The notes under the pieces were generated by a model. It did not search any database. It saw only the letters and a program-made list of their open reading frames with translations, and was not told the origin of the DNA. A stretch of DNA of 64,000 nucleotides from Isoetes taiwanensis. Lineage: Eukaryota > Streptophyta > Lycopodiopsida > Isoetales > Isoetaceae. Position numbers and translations under genes: made by a program. The stretch lies in contig JAJEKV010000059.1 in the NCBI GenBank assembly GCA_021234155.1, positions 3,293,167 through 3,357,166 on the forward strand. Reading direction: 5' to 3'. Of this stretch, positions 31,902 to 43,850 are shown piece after piece (within the stretch, counting starts at the first letter, position 1; each line of letters starts with the position of its first letter).

Positions 31902-34222
31902 TGTGGCCGGATTTGGCGGTTAACCTCTTGGCGGAGATCCCATCGATCTCTACCGTTGGATCTACTTAGCTCTTAGACTCAAGAAATTAATACATGCATA
32001 CTTAGGTAAAGAATTTAATCTTTATTCGTGCTCTAGGGTCCCAAAAATATTATACTTGCCATTGCTCGGCAAAATCCCACACAACAACCAAGTTTACAAA
32101 TAATTATAGTTTAAACCGATCCAAAATAATAATAGTTATATTAATCAAATGTATTATCTAGCAATTCACACACTCCTACTCTCGCCTTTCTGCAGCTTGG
32201 CTACTCTCCGGAGCATCTCGCACCTCTGCTTACACCATTTAACCACGGGGTTAGTCACACGGACTAAGTGGGGATCGGGGATCTAGGATATATCTAGCAT
32301 TAATAATCACCAAGCATTAACTTAAGACAATACTAGTCTTACCGTAACCTCGCCCCTGCAATCTAAGTTATTAGTCCAACAAGAATAACCTCAATGCATA
32401 ATTATACCAAGCATAACCATTGCAACTTGATTCCAGCTTTAAAACCACATAAACAATAGCCAAGCAACCATAGCATCAACATAGCAACCAATATTCCTGC
32501 GGGTGCGAGCAAGGTCAACTTCGCCGATCGGGCCCGGTGACATAGAGGCGGGGTAACCACGTGTGTACACACCCTTCCACGCTGCGTCCAGCATTGGAGG
32601 ACCACTTACTGTGCATGACGTTGTACCTTACGGTACCAACGCCCGATGTTCAAAATACCATTTACATAGCACTGTGCAAACCGTGAGTCTAGACCATCGC
32701 ACCTAGACTCCGGCCCCAGAGGTCTATATCAAAGAATTTCACCATATACAATTACATACAATTCACCATCATACCCATGCCTTAACATACTCAACATCAA
32801 ATAATTCCGTAATTCACACATGAAATGTTTAACCATAGCCTTAATAATGCAAAAATGCAACCATCACCATTAAATTAAAAAAAAAACGTCTATATCTTTC
32901 ATAGATTCTCTAACAATAAGGTTACTAGAGACTTTAGTAATATTAATCTATAGCATTTAGATATCGTTATGGTTCCTTTACCAATTTCCTCTATACACAA
33001 TACATATGCTTGTTTTTTTTACATAATGTTACTTAGCTAATTTCCAAGGGTTTTCTCTTTTAAATATATATAACTAGATAACTTGTTAGTCTTCTCATGT
33101 CGTTATGACCATTAGTATAAACCCGCCTTAACAAGAGCCTCCAGCTTAAATATATTCCAAACCCAACAACTCAACCTTGATATTTTAAGATAGAGCCTTA
33201 ACTTTAACCTCAAACTTTTTATTATTACTTCCTTACTAACTATTAACTAAATCGCTAACATTTTTTTACTTCATAACCTAACCCTAACTTTCATTCACAG
33301 TGCGACCTCGACTTTTCTTTGTCGATTTGGCCTCGGGCCATCGATTCCATGCCAAAACTCCCTAGCTCCTCCCGATTTTTGGTTGCAAAGGGGTTTTACG
33401 GCCATTTGGCGATTTCGACCCAAATCCGGCGATTAGGATCAATTCTTGAGCACCAAAATCATGGAATTTACAGCTGAATCTTGCTTTGATCTTCCTGATT
33501 CCTCATTCTTTTTCCATTTCGGCCACCCTAAGGCCCATATCGACCCATTTCTCATCACATTTCATGCTTCGGATCATCACCGATACCAAGATCTTTTATA
33601 TAAGCGGCGACATGCCGGGGAACTTTACAATTTTAACCACGGTTTTAGCTGATTCCAGCCATCCCTTTACCTTAATCCATCCCTCATGTTCTAATATGAG
33701 CTATTCCGATTACTTCCGGCATGATCTAGATGCTGTCTCACTTAGATCCGTGATACTTTTTTGCAAGCTGTCAATATGCCATCATAAAATACTTCCAAAT
33801 TCAATCATGCAAGCTTTTTCCATATTCATGCACTTTTAGTTTAATTCTAAATCAATACTAAGTTTCATAACAATCCCTCTTGCATCAACACAATTCAGCA
33901 TGCACAATTTTGCTCGCTAGAAAACCCAGTGTAAAGGCTTGATCCCCCACGGAATCCCGCTTGTTGCTTTTTTTGGGCCCAACACGCTCCCGAGGCTACG
34001 CAGACGCGATTCGGCTCGCCCGCAATCCTTCACGCAATCAATCTTTTCCCAATGCTTTTTCTCTACGTATACTTATATTTATTTTTAACCGCAATATTTT
34101 GTCCGTATAATCTCTACATATACGACGTATTTCTCTGCATGCGTGATATTTTGATTAATATTCCTTTGCATCTTGTAAATAAAATAATCCACAATTTACC
34201 TCAAAATCCTAGGTCCGTTACA
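31902..34222 (-). repeat. 5' LTR of gypsy element (right copy)
   Basis: 2,321 bp, plus-strand ends TGTGGCCGG and CCGTTACA, hence TG...CA termini. Aligned with 25002-27327 throughout. Confidence 0.92.
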
Positions 34223-34227
34223 ATACA

Positions 34228-34730
34228 TATAATTTAGATGCACATATTATTGATGACTTTATAGAGTCGATGATTCACTCATCATCAATCCCTGCTATTG
34301 TGATCCCATTCAGCTCGTAGGCATGGCGCTCAGGAACCCAAAGAAGATGGATCACAACACGAGTAAGGTCGGGGCAATCACACTCACGACCTTCTGCTTT
34401 GGATTGTAAGTAAGGATCCAGCTTAACACCTTTATGTATGCAGCGATTAATATCATTGTAGCTCATGGAGCAAAGAATGGTCTCAAACTGATCTTCATAA
34501 ATATTATAAGCCATGGGAGATGAATGACTTACCGAATCATACGGAGCTGCTTTTATAGTCGTTGTAGAATTATTGGTATAATACTTGACATTATTATTGG
34601 TATTATCGTGAGCATTATTGGTATTATACGTCAGCATTATTGGTATTATACTTCAACATTATTGGTATTATACTTCAACATTATTGGATTCGTAGCTATA
34701 AATTCTTTTACCTTGTTTTCACTTCTCACT
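34228..34730. other. Region right of the gypsy element with ATTATTGGTATTATAC repeats
   Basis: A minus-strand frame at 34275-34637 reads a plausible segment (GRECDCPDLTRVVIHLLWVP), but its N-terminus is a translation of the ATTATTGGTATTATA(C) minisatellite at 34560-34690. I do not recognise a family. It may be a fragment of the large unit displaced by the retrotransposon insertion. Confidence 0.35.
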
Positions 34731-34734
34731 TTTC

Positions 34735-35270
34735 ATCATTGCTTCTTGCTCCTTCATCTTCCTTGTTCCTTGATCTTCTTGCTACTTGATCTTCCTTGTT
34801 CCTTGATCTTCTTGCTACTTGATCTTCCTTGTTCATTGCTTCTTGCTACTTGATCTTGATCCTTGTTCCTTGCTACTTCATTCCCGTGCTCCTTGCTACT
34901 TGATCTTGTTGCTTGCTACTTGATCTTGATCCTTACTTCTTGCTCCTTGATCTTCCTTGTTCCTTGATCTTCTTGCTACTTGATCTTCCTTGTTCATTGC
35001 ATTACGCTACTTGATCTTGATCCTTGTTCCTTGCTACTTGATCTTGTTCCTTGCTACTTGATCTTGATCATTGCTTCTTGCTCCTTGATCTTCATTGTTT
35101 CTTGATCTTCTTGCTACTTGATCTTCCTTTGCATTTTGCTACTTGATCTTGATCCTTGTTCCTTGCTACTTCATTCCGTGCTCCACGCTACTTGATCTTG
35201 TTGTTTGCTCTTGAACTTGCTACTTGCTCTGCTCAAGTGTTCCTTGCTCGTCGGTGATCCTTGCTTGCTT
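34735..35270 (+). repeat. CTTGCTACTTGATCTT minisatellite
   Basis: About 540 bp of imperfect tandem units of 13-18 bp such as CTTGATCTTCCTTGTTC and CTTGCTACTTGATCTTG. It is pyrimidine-rich on the plus strand. No coding role. Confidence 0.9.
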
Positions 35271-35274
35271 TTGC

Positions 35275-36104
35275 AAATGATTGGACCCAATCCTACGGGC
35301 TACTCGGAAGGCACTGCAAGCATGCCCGGGCATTAGCGGATGAGCTATGGGACCATTTCTTGGAGTGGAGGTTGTGCCCTGATCCCACCAAGGAGCTTAC
35401 AATGGAGTTGATCAACTTCATTCTGGAGGCGATTTGATTGTGGTCATGAGCCAGCTGATGGAAATTAATCCATCGAATGTTATAGGAGGCTTGCAATGAG
35501 GGGAATGCTTGAACCCCCTCCTTATCACGGGCCGAGATGCTCTGACAATTGAGGCCTCTTCTTCGTGATGGATATTTAGCACACTCTCACGGATGCATAC
35601 ATATCGAGTTCATTCATGAAATTTGTAAAGGGGACGGATGTATGCCCTTATTAGAGTGTACTACCACGTTTCAACGGTTTTGTGGAGTTGGGTCCGCTCT
35701 TCTTCGTGAGTATTATCTGTGGAATTACTTTTTCTAATGACTAGGTACCCCATATGGTGGGAAGAAATCAGTGGGAGGGCGTGAGCTCTTGACTCCCTAA
35801 CCCGGATCGTGGGTTAGACCTGCATGAGGGGGAAAGGGAAGGGGAAGGGGAAGGGGTTAGGAAACAGGGGAAGGTTACTAGGGACATACATAGTTCATAA
35901 TTAGGTCTCTATTGTGTTTGGAAGTTGGTATATGATACGGTGTTATTATGTTCTCTAAATATTCATGTATGTATGATACACAGTGCTGCGTGTATACAAC
36001 CCTACATAAGGTCTATGATCTGAGAGTCTTTGTGCGTGTATACAACCCCTGCATAAGGTCTATACAACCCCTATAATGAAAAAATTCCAGTTTACTAAAA
36101 ATTT
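35275..36104. other. Unassigned region with possible exon remnants
   Basis: The plus frame around 35310-35435 reads HARALADELWDHFLEWRLCP and ELTMELINFILEAI before a stop, which looks coding, but the family is unknown. Farther right are a GGGGAA purine run (35830-35875) and a duplicated GTGTATACAACCC...CATAAGGTCTAT motif (35990-36070). No complete gene is visible. Confidence 0.35.
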
Positions 36105-36508
36105 TCCCATTATAATGAAATTGTGCTTTATATCGTGTTTTTGATGCTGCCACCTATGTCGCTTTACGATTTATTGACGACTATATGCCAGGCTGCACTT
36201 TGTCTGTTTTTACATCTATGTACGATGAGTAGTTTTTTTCTCTTCATCTTATTGCCTTGGTTATTTATCAATCTTTATCATTATTCCGTGTTATTGTTCA
36301 CTAGCGGGATTGCATGCACGTGGGCCTCATTTTATTCACTATATGTATTTCCTCGCTTGTTTTCTTCTCGTGTTGTTTTCCTGTTTTATGCATACAGGAC
36401 ATTCCCCGGGTTTTCATTTTTCCTGTTATTGTCTCGGAGAAGTTTTTGTCCGCCCTATGCCCGGTGTATGCAGCTTACACACTTCCCTAGTTATTCCTCC
36501 TTGGAGCA

Positions 36509-37510
36509 TTGTATAGCTGCCGGCTGCATTTATACATTGCCTGCATTTTCTTCTCGTTCCGTTGGCATGCTGGGGCGTCTTCTTCGACTCGTCATCGTGG
36601 AGGGCTTGTTTTGTTATTGTGGGGGCGACCTTTTTCTTCATCTCGTGGCTGGCGTGCTTTTCTTTCCATTGTTTTTTGTTCCCTAATCTCTTCTTTGAGT
36701 TTTCGCCCTATTTCCCCACCAGGCGTCCTTACGCGTCCTTGGTTTCGGCCCAGATTCATTTGGTTTGGGGAAACTGGCTCCTTCTCGAGGGGACAGAACC
36801 GCTTGGATTTTGTTGGCCTTTTTTCCGAGTCGGAACTTTCTCATTCTTCCACTTGGCGCGAACTCTTAGCTTTCTATCAGGTTTTGCGCTCGGCCTTGCC
36901 TTTCCTCCATGCTCGCCTGGTCATTGTTCGTGGAGAACCATTCTCCAAAAAGGGAGTTCCTCTTCGCCAGATATTCATTTTCTCACCTTAGAGATCTTCC
37001 TCCTTTGTTTTCATTTTTCCATCTCCTTGGAACTGTGGATTCCAGCGGCTCCCAAAGCAGTGGGCGATTATCTTTCTCGCCTTTCTCAATCCGATGAGTT
37101 TGCCCTTGCCCCATGGTGTTTTCGTTATATTGATTCTTTGTGGGGCCCGCATCATGTTGATCGTTTTGCTTCTCCCCTTAACCACCAGCTCCCCGTTTAT
37201 AATACTCGGTTCGCATATCCGCACCGCATTCCCGCTGATGCTTTTACTTATGATTGGCACCTCTTTAACAATTTTTGTTTTCCCCCGCTCTCCTTAGTTC
37301 CCCGCGTTTTGCACCATGTGGCCGCATGTCGTGCTCGTATTACACTGGTGGTTCTTCATTGGCCTTCTGCACCATGGTGGCCCTTGCTCTGGACGGGATC
37401 GGCGTGAGCATCTTTTATTAAGGACGTTATATTTTTTGATGCATTTTCATTGGCTTTATTGCCCCATATGTCGGCAACTTTTGCTGGGTGTCGGCGTCAT
37501 GTAGCTCTTT
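36509..37510 (+). pseudogene. DIRS-type RNase H module
   Basis: Two overlapping plus frames give SHSSTWRELLAFYQVL (near 36840), GSSSSPDIHFLTLEIF, LELWIPAAPKAVGDYLSRLS, FRYIDSLWGPHHVDRFASPL, DAFTYDWHLFNNFCFPPLSL and ITLVVLHWPSAPWWPLLW. This order is the RNase H plus C-terminal extension found in DIRS-like tyrosine-recombinase retrotransposons (SSTWREL, WIPRxxN-AD-LSR, WGPHxVDRFAS, DWxxxNNxxxPP). I could not find a reverse transcriptase upstream; 36123-36750 reads as T-rich low-information sequence. Confidence 0.75.
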
Positions 37511-38500
37511 ATGTTTTTCGTTGTCAATTTGAATAAAGTTAACATGGTTTTTATGTTGTTTGTGGCAGCTACCTCTCGCTTGCTCACTCCCCAGGAGGTC
37601 CCCTTGTTCCTTTCGACTTTGCCTTTGGTCTTTTCCTCTCGCGCCCCCTCTACTCTCATGGCTTACTTCGCTATGTTCCGCCGTTTTGTTGTTTGGTGCC
37701 GTCTACATGTTGTTTCCTATCTCCCTGCTTCTCCCTTTGTCATTGCCGCATTTTTTGCCGCTCTTCATCATCCTCAGATGTCGCCCTCATCCGTTACTTC
37801 AGCCTCGACAGCCATATCCTTTTTCCATCAAATTTTCAGCCTTCCCTCTCCCGCCATTTTACCTTTACCGTCTTTGGCTCGTCAGTCCACCTCTCGTCAG
37901 GCCCGCCTCCTCGTACCTTTCTTCCTCTCTTGCCTCAGCATGTACGTTCTATCGTTCTCCACTTCGCACATCCCTCGGCTCTTTTTCCCTCGTTGGCCCG
38001 CGCTGCTCTCGTCGTGCTTTCTTTTGCCGCTTTTTTGCGCATTTCCGAGGCCCTTGCTCTCAATTGGCGTGATCTTTCTTTTTCCTTGTCTCACGTTGAT
38101 GTTCTTATTCGCCATTCTGTAGCGACCAACTTGCTTTCGCTGACCATCCCGATTTCCTTGGCTAAAACTGCCGTGGCTCGCCTGCCCGTCACTATCCTCC
38201 GGTAGCCTAATTTCCACGGTTCTTATCATCTCCTCGATCTCCGAAATGGCGGCCCTCTTTTCGATCTTCTCCTTCCTCTTTCGTCCCTTATCTATCCATT
38301 GCCCATGTGTGGTGGAGGATTGCCTTCGCTATCGGCTGGATCCATCTCAATATGATACACATTACGCTTTCGTCATGGCGGGGCCTCGGCGGTAGCGGCT
38401 TGAGAGGGTTCCACATGATCTTTGTAGCGCTCGGTCATTGGCGTTCCTCTTCTTCTCATTTCGTTCGTGCTTGGCGACTCAACTCAACACTTGGAGGTTT
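37511..38500 (+). pseudogene. Tyrosine recombinase (DIRS/Crypton-like)
   Basis: The core-binding domain reads STLMAYFAMFRRFVVWCR, then LPASPFVIAAFFAALHHPQM, then SVTSASTAISFFHQIF at 37660-37850. The catalytic domain reads AAFLRISEALALNWRDLSF (first catalytic Arg) near 38030-38080, RFRHGGASAVA (second Arg box) near 38366-38398, and LGHWRSSSSHFVRAW at 38430-38475. In that last block the position usually holding the nucleophilic Tyr reads Phe. At least four frame changes and in-frame stops make it non-functional as read. With the RNase H module it indicates a DIRS-type element, although such recombinases also occur in DNA transposons. Confidence 0.75.
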
Positions 38501-38583
38501 TCACGGCGGGCTTATAGTTAAGGAAGTTCTCACGGTAGTCGGCGGTTTTGTCTCTTGCGAGTCCCTTCCCGAATATCATCGAT

Positions 38584-38696
38584 CGAGCCATCGGATCGCC
38601 ATTTGAGGAAGGGGCCGAACTCTCCTCAAGGCCCTTTCCTCTTTAAACTCGGTTATCGTCTTCTCCTCGGCAGCTCTTCTTCTATTCCGTTGCTTC
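38584..38696 (+). promoter_or_regulatory. Copy of the A/B promoter segment after the recombinase
   Basis: CGAGCCATCGGATCGCCATT through TTCCTCTTT...CTCGGTTATCG to GTTGCTTCCC matches 860-975 of the large unit, but the TATATAAGG box is missing. It links the recombinase module to the large unit, either by common descent or by insertion or recombination of one in the other. Confidence 0.75.
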
Positions 38697-38819
38697 CCTC
38701 CTTCCCATTTTGTTATGTGGGGGTATCGTCTTTTCATCTGTATTTTTTGTTCATGCACTCTTTGTTGTTCTTCACCTTTGGGTGTTGCTATTATCATGTT
38801 TTCTTTTCATCGGCATCAT

Positions 38820-38945
38820 GCCGCATTATTTTCCACCTGCGGGTGATGCTATTTATTTCCACCTCGAGGGTGATGCATATTTTCACATAATGGTTTTCCA
38901 CCCGTTGGGTGATGCTTTTCCACCTTATGGGTGACGCTATTTCTT
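38820..38945 (+). repeat. TTTTCCACC-GGGTGATGC tandem repeat
   Basis: Four imperfect units of about 28-32 bp, each with TTTTCCACC and GGGTGATGCT, lie in a row. Similar shorter matches precede it (CACCTTTGGGTGTTGC at 38778). Function unknown. Confidence 0.75.
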
Positions 38946-39513
38946 TTCTGTTGTGTTCTTTTTCATCTGTTTCGTCGCTCATATTTGGGAATTTCTTGGT
39001 GCAGTGCGTGGTGTATGTGTCTACTATCAATAATAATGGTGTATGTATCTACTATCAATAATAGTGGTGTATATATCAATACTCGTGCTTTAGAAGTAGG
39101 AGTAAATACTCTTGCTTGACTAGATTAGCTGAGGTCAAAATTCTCAAAATCGCGTTATTCTCTCCAATTAACGAAACCATGCTTAATAGGGAAGCATCTT
39201 GCCCAGTAGAGTGTCTACCTGATTTTACAGAAAACTGAGAAGGTTCTTTACTTGCATCTGCAATTCCATGGCAAAAAGGCAGGCAAAGCATCTACTCTGC
39301 ACGCATCTATCCTATGGCAAACAGCCTGAGAAAAATTGCTCTTGCCTATCCATGAATCTAGCTTGCTAAAGAAGAATTTTCAGCGTCTGCAACAATATTA
39401 TCCGTTCTTCCCAAGAAGACAATAGAAGTTCTACAAACCCTGGCCAGAATAAACTATCATTAGAAACTCCTACACCAACGAATCCATATCCTCAAGAACT
39501 TAATTTAATTAAA

Positions 39514-39726
39514 TCATAGAATCGATCCATATTCATAGGCAAATGGACCCAAAAAACCCGGTAATAGATCTACAAGTCGTGCATCTCTTCCAAATTTCTT
39601 CTGCAGTAGTAGTCTATGCCTTGCCACTTTTCCAAGAAACTTAGCAACCAAACAGAGAACCAGAGTTAATGAGAGAATAGGTATAAGGATTAGATAAACC
39701 AGGAGTTTTCTTGCCATGCCGAGCAT
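39514..39726 (-). CDS. Possible small membrane protein
   Basis: ATG at 39726, stop at 39514, 70 residues. A basic N-terminus (MLGMARK) is followed by a strongly hydrophobic stretch of about 25 residues (LLVYLILIPILSLTLVLCLV) and a basic tail (KVARHRLLLQKKFGRDAR). One predicted membrane segment. No family recognised. It could be the first exon of a host gene or chance. No promoter or splice signals were convincingly placed. Confidence 0.25.
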   Translation of the reverse strand: MLGMARKLLVYLILIPILSLTLVLCLVAKFLGKVARHRLLLQKKFGRDARLVDLLPGFLGPFAYEYGSIL

Positions 39727-39759
39727 TCTTGTGATAACTGCCAAGCATCCCTAGATAAA

Positions 39760-42700
39760 TATACAAAATCCATCAAAATCCATCTCCCTATTTCACATCA
39801 TATTAGAGTGCGCAAAATTGTTAAATCAAGGGATTAAAATAAATTAAAAAGTATGGACGCCTAGGATCGGGCACAAACTATCATCTTATTTCGGCTTTAG
39901 TACTATATATAGATAAGCAAATGAAAATACTTATTTTCACAATGGGTTTATGTGTATTATATTAGTATAACTTCATACAGTACTGGATGTTTTTAAAATA
40001 TAGAACCCTATTCGCATAATGCGGAGTTTTTAATAAATGTATTTTTTTTAAAAAAAAAATGTATATATGTACTCACGTATAGCTAATAGTATTTTTCTTA
40101 TACTTTAATCCATTCTTTTTGGATTATTTGATAATACATGTTCTCATTAGTGTCTCAAGTGCTTTTTCAATCAGACTGCATTCCCATATTAACTATTTAT
40201 ATCAAAGATATCCTAATATAAGTGAGTATAAGTGATTTCGTAATAGGGCAACCCATAGTGTGGGACTTGCATAAGTCCCACTTTTCTTGAATATCTAGCA
40301 TAATAACAGGGGGTTATTTTTGTATTTTTGTACTATTTTTTCTATGGTTTTCATATGATTTCGAAAGCGTATTGCATGGGAACTACTAATCAGTATATCT
40401 AGGGTGTTCCTAATATTTTATGGCTAAAAAAATTTTTGCCCATGGCTAAAGCTCGATTCTTCTATTCTAGGGTTTTGTTTTTTTAATTTATGCCCTTTTG
40501 TTCCGTTCCTTCTTTGGAATCAAGTACTTTTTTACTGCAAGCAAATGCATGTGGCCGTGATGGGAAGTCGGATGTTCTTCTGCATCGTTTACTGGTAGAT
40601 AATTCATTGTGCAGCACTGCCTCTCTGTTTGTTCCCATTTTTTCTCTAGGGCAAGGCAATACCTTGGTTTTGCTTTACCAGAACACTTCTAGAACACATG
40701 CATCCTTTGTTGCTCCACGAAAACTAGATCTGGCAGTTCAAGGCTTGTTGCTCCTCGAAATCGGGCTTGGAGCAATTACGAAAGCAGGATCCATCAACTT
40801 CAAAGTTTGTTCTGTAACCCTTTTTCCTTCAACTAAGCCTATTTCGTTACCTTTGTTGCTCCACGAAAACCTGGATCTGGCAGTTCAAAGCCTGTTGCTT
40901 CTCCAAAGCAGGTCTATTTCTTCACGGGGATATTGCAAAAATTTTGCAGGGGAGTGGCCTTAGGCCTATTTTCTCTGGTAACAAGACTGATTCTAGCAAG
41001 CTGCACAACCTAGATGTATGATTCTTTGACGTTGAATCCAATGTTTGATTCAATTTGTATAACTACACAAGGGGTTGTTTCTACCTATCCTTTCTACTAG
41101 TTTAATGTGCTTCTTTATCACAGCCTACAGGCTGATGCTTGGAAGGCCAAGTACTAGAGGAAATAATTATCAGCATCTCTTGCACATGCCATGGAAAAGA
41201 TGGGATTGCAACGTAATTTGATTATTGAATGCTTGATTTTGTACAAATTTTATGGCATCATGGGCATGATGGCTTTACTAGAAGGATCTTTGCGGCCGAT
41301 TACTATACTCTTACTGAAACCTTTTCCTGCATTCCTGACATGGGTGTTTTGATTTCATTCACAATTTGGTTCAAGATTAGTAAATTTGTGGGTTCCATTC
41401 TTAGGCAGCCACATTTCCAGTGCCCCTCCATTGTTACACAAGATGATGCACAGATTGGATACAAGAAAACAAGCTGAGGAGCCATCCCTCTTGAAATTGG
41501 TAAGCACCCTCTCTATCGTTCCCATCCTTTTCACCTATGTCAAAATTCTTATTTTGCAAGCCATTTGAAGTTTTGTATTTAAAACCTCTCATTTCATCAA
41601 GAAAAAAACCATGCAGGAACCTGCGGATGATTGCCATGAATCCTAGAGTTGTAGTTTGCTACATAGCTTATTTGTCTTCGTTCCTCCTATGGATGATTGC
41701 CATGAATCCTAGAGTTGCAGTTTGCTACATAGCTTATTTGTCTCTGTTCCTCCTATTCCATCATGTACATGCTCAATTGTGGCAAAAACCTGGCAAAGAT
41801 TGGCTTCAAAAAGCCTATTTGTCTCCGTTGCTCAGAAACTAGGCGTTGCAAACTTCTGTTTGTAGAGGGAAAAGTAACAATTGTCATCTGAATGTTTCAC
41901 CCCTTGCAAAAGGACATATGCTAAGGTTTTATTTGCAGAGGTTTGTTTGGATATTTGCTAAGGTTTTATTTGCAGAGGTTTGTTTGGATGTTGAGGCTCT
42001 TCAAACATTGTATATTTTGTCTATATTTTACACACTTAATGTGTTCTAGCATAAGCATAAGCATAAGCATAAGCATAAGCATGTTATGTGAATTGCTTCT
42101 GTTTAATTCATAGTGCATTTTTATCCTGGTTCAAGTTATATGCCTCTTGTAATTGCTTTTCTACCAACTCTATACAAGGACAAATCCCCACAAGGAGCTA
42201 GGTAATTCACGTGCTTTGTGCACCGGTACTTTGGGGATACAACCATACTTGGGAAATGAGGTGCTTGTGGCTTTTCGAGCCCAAGTTCGATACCTTGTTA
42301 GGGCCCGAAGGGCCCAAATTTTTTTTTAATATCACAACCAACAATAAACAAGTACTAAACAATCCATTATTACTATTATTCGTGTTGCATTGTTGTTTAC
42401 CTATTTTTGCTTTTTATAATACAACAACCAACAAATAACTACCATTAACATTAATTAATACAAATCATTATATCCAACAATTACAAATTAAAATCCCCCT
42501 GAAATCCCCTTTGGTTTGAGTGCATATTCACACGGGGGATTACGTAGGGCAGCGAGAGCCCCTAAAAACTTACAATACATGTACAAAATTAACACCAGTA
42601 AGTACATTCCCTCAAACCTTATAGTATTTTACAAACCTTAATATACAGTATACAAAACCTTGTACAGGCATACCCCACAAACGAGGATCATCATGTACGG

Positions 42701-43070
42701 TCCAGATCGAGGAATAAAGGGCAAATATGCCCATCCGACAGCTCTCGGTGCCCGGAGTAACCCCCCGTGTGATCTACCCATTACTTTATTGGTGATGTTC
42801 CGAAGTCAAAGAGTGCTCCACATACAAAAGCTTTAAGAATTGCTTCTAGAAATCATAGTAAAATTAGACTCTTGAAGTCATTTGCAAATTAGCTTATTTG
42901 TATGAATTTAATTTCTCATATAGCCATAACGTTGTGCAATGAATTGCCTAACCCCGAGGTGGTGGGGATGGGAGCTTGCAATTTCTTGAAACATAGTTGT
43001 AAATTTGAAGAGATAATTACATATATATCTAATGAAAATCCTAAATATGCACTATTGTTTCACGATATGG
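39760..43070. other. AT-rich intergenic stretch with short duplications
   Basis: No supported gene. Contents: a duplicated segment GATCTGGCAGTTCAA...TTGTTGCTCC (40725 and 40875); a 63-bp tandem duplication with GATTGCCATGAATCCTAGAG (41628-41757); a duplicated GCTAAGGTTTTATTTGCAGA (41919-41990); an AAGCAT hexamer run (42048-42082); and a short palindrome GGGCCCGAAGGGCCC (42301). The 157-residue frame at 40490-40963 spans the internal duplication and shows no domain. Confidence 0.5.
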
Positions 43071-43080
43071 TTCTATATAA

Positions 43081-43400
43081 GGTTTAGGTCGTGGTCTTGT
43101 AGTAAGACTCTGAACTGCCATGCCCATGGTCATGAGTTCAAGGTCTCGTTGTGAAAACGGTCATGATCATTGTAAAGTTATTGGGGGAAGGGCCCAACTT
43201 AGCCATGTATATTGGTAGGGGCGGGTTCCATAATAGCGATGTACAGTGGTAGAGGCATGTCCCATCTGGGTGTGTGTCCCATAAGGTTCGACTTCGGCAT
43301 ATCCCATCTGGGCGTGTGTTCCATAAGGTTCGACTTTGGCTTCTGTGAACATTAAAAACCTTTGTGATTCTAAGTAAAACCTCAGTTGTATCAAAGGTAT
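43081..43400 (+). mobile_element. Possible tRNA-derived SINE
   Basis: The 5' part, GTGGTCTTGTAGTAAGAC (43091-43108), resembles a pol III A box. GAGTTCAAGGTCTCG (43134-43148) resembles a B box about 45 bp downstream, a spacing normal for tRNA-derived SINEs. Downstream is a duplicated block CATAAGGTTCGACTT(C/T)GGC with CCCATCTGGG. The 3' end and a target duplication were not found. The remaining window is too diverged to confirm a family. Confidence 0.4.
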
Positions 43401-43719
43401 CTGTCTTCTTAATTTTTAAATGGAACCTCAATTTCTTCAAAAGGGCCAATAGACTTACAAATAAAACACATATTAGAAGCTATATCAGAAGGCTAGTATA
43501 TTCAACTAACAATTAAGGTATAGATAACGCCTTGGCCCGAGGTCATTATTAAAAAAGAAAATTGAGGGCCATCAAAATGGCGAGGGTGTGTGCGCAGCAC
43601 GTAAACCACTACTAAGGCAAAATTCTTGGTAATTATATGATTTGTTCTTTTTAAAAAACCTAGGTTATACTGTCTAAGCGGTGCCGCCATAAGCCCGCCG
43701 ACGAATAATTTTTTTCCCT

Positions 43720-43850
43720 CAACCTCCGGCTTGAACCTCTTTCTTGCTTCGCTCTGATGTCTTCAACCTCCGGCTATGGCGTCTTTCAACCTCCGGCTTT
43801 CTTGCTTCGCTCTGGTGTCTTCAATCTCCGGCTATGGCATTTTCAAGTTC
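43720..43850 (+). repeat. CCTCCGGCT(ATGG) tandem repeat
   Basis: Four imperfect units contain TCAACCTCCGGCT and TTCTTGCTTCGCTCTG. They lie at the start of a plus-strand frame (43757-44188) that shows no domain, so that frame is left out. Confidence 0.7.

Larger units (their letters stand above)
25002..34222 (-). mobile_element. Ty3/gypsy LTR retrotransposon, complete but decayed
   Basis: A 9.2-kb element in minus orientation. Order read from the right: 5' LTR 31902-34222, primer-binding site 31887-31898, gag, protease, reverse transcriptase, RNase H, integrase, a purine tract next to the left LTR, and 3' LTR 25002-27327. It is flanked by ATACA duplications. All pol domains are present but split over many frames. 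LTR differences include many at CAG/CTG positions, so LTR divergence should not be used naively to date the insertion. Confidence 0.92.

Noticed and set aside
36123-36686. 187-residue frame as a reverse transcriptase or membrane protein
   Set aside because: T-rich hydrophobic reading without RT motifs; probably leader or intron sequence.
40490-40963. 157-residue plus-strand frame
   Set aside because: It spans an internal DNA duplication, shows no domain and lacks promoter or splice support.
42301-42320. GGGCCCGAAGGGCCC as a terminator or regulatory hairpin
   Set aside because: Short isolated palindrome with no adjacent gene.
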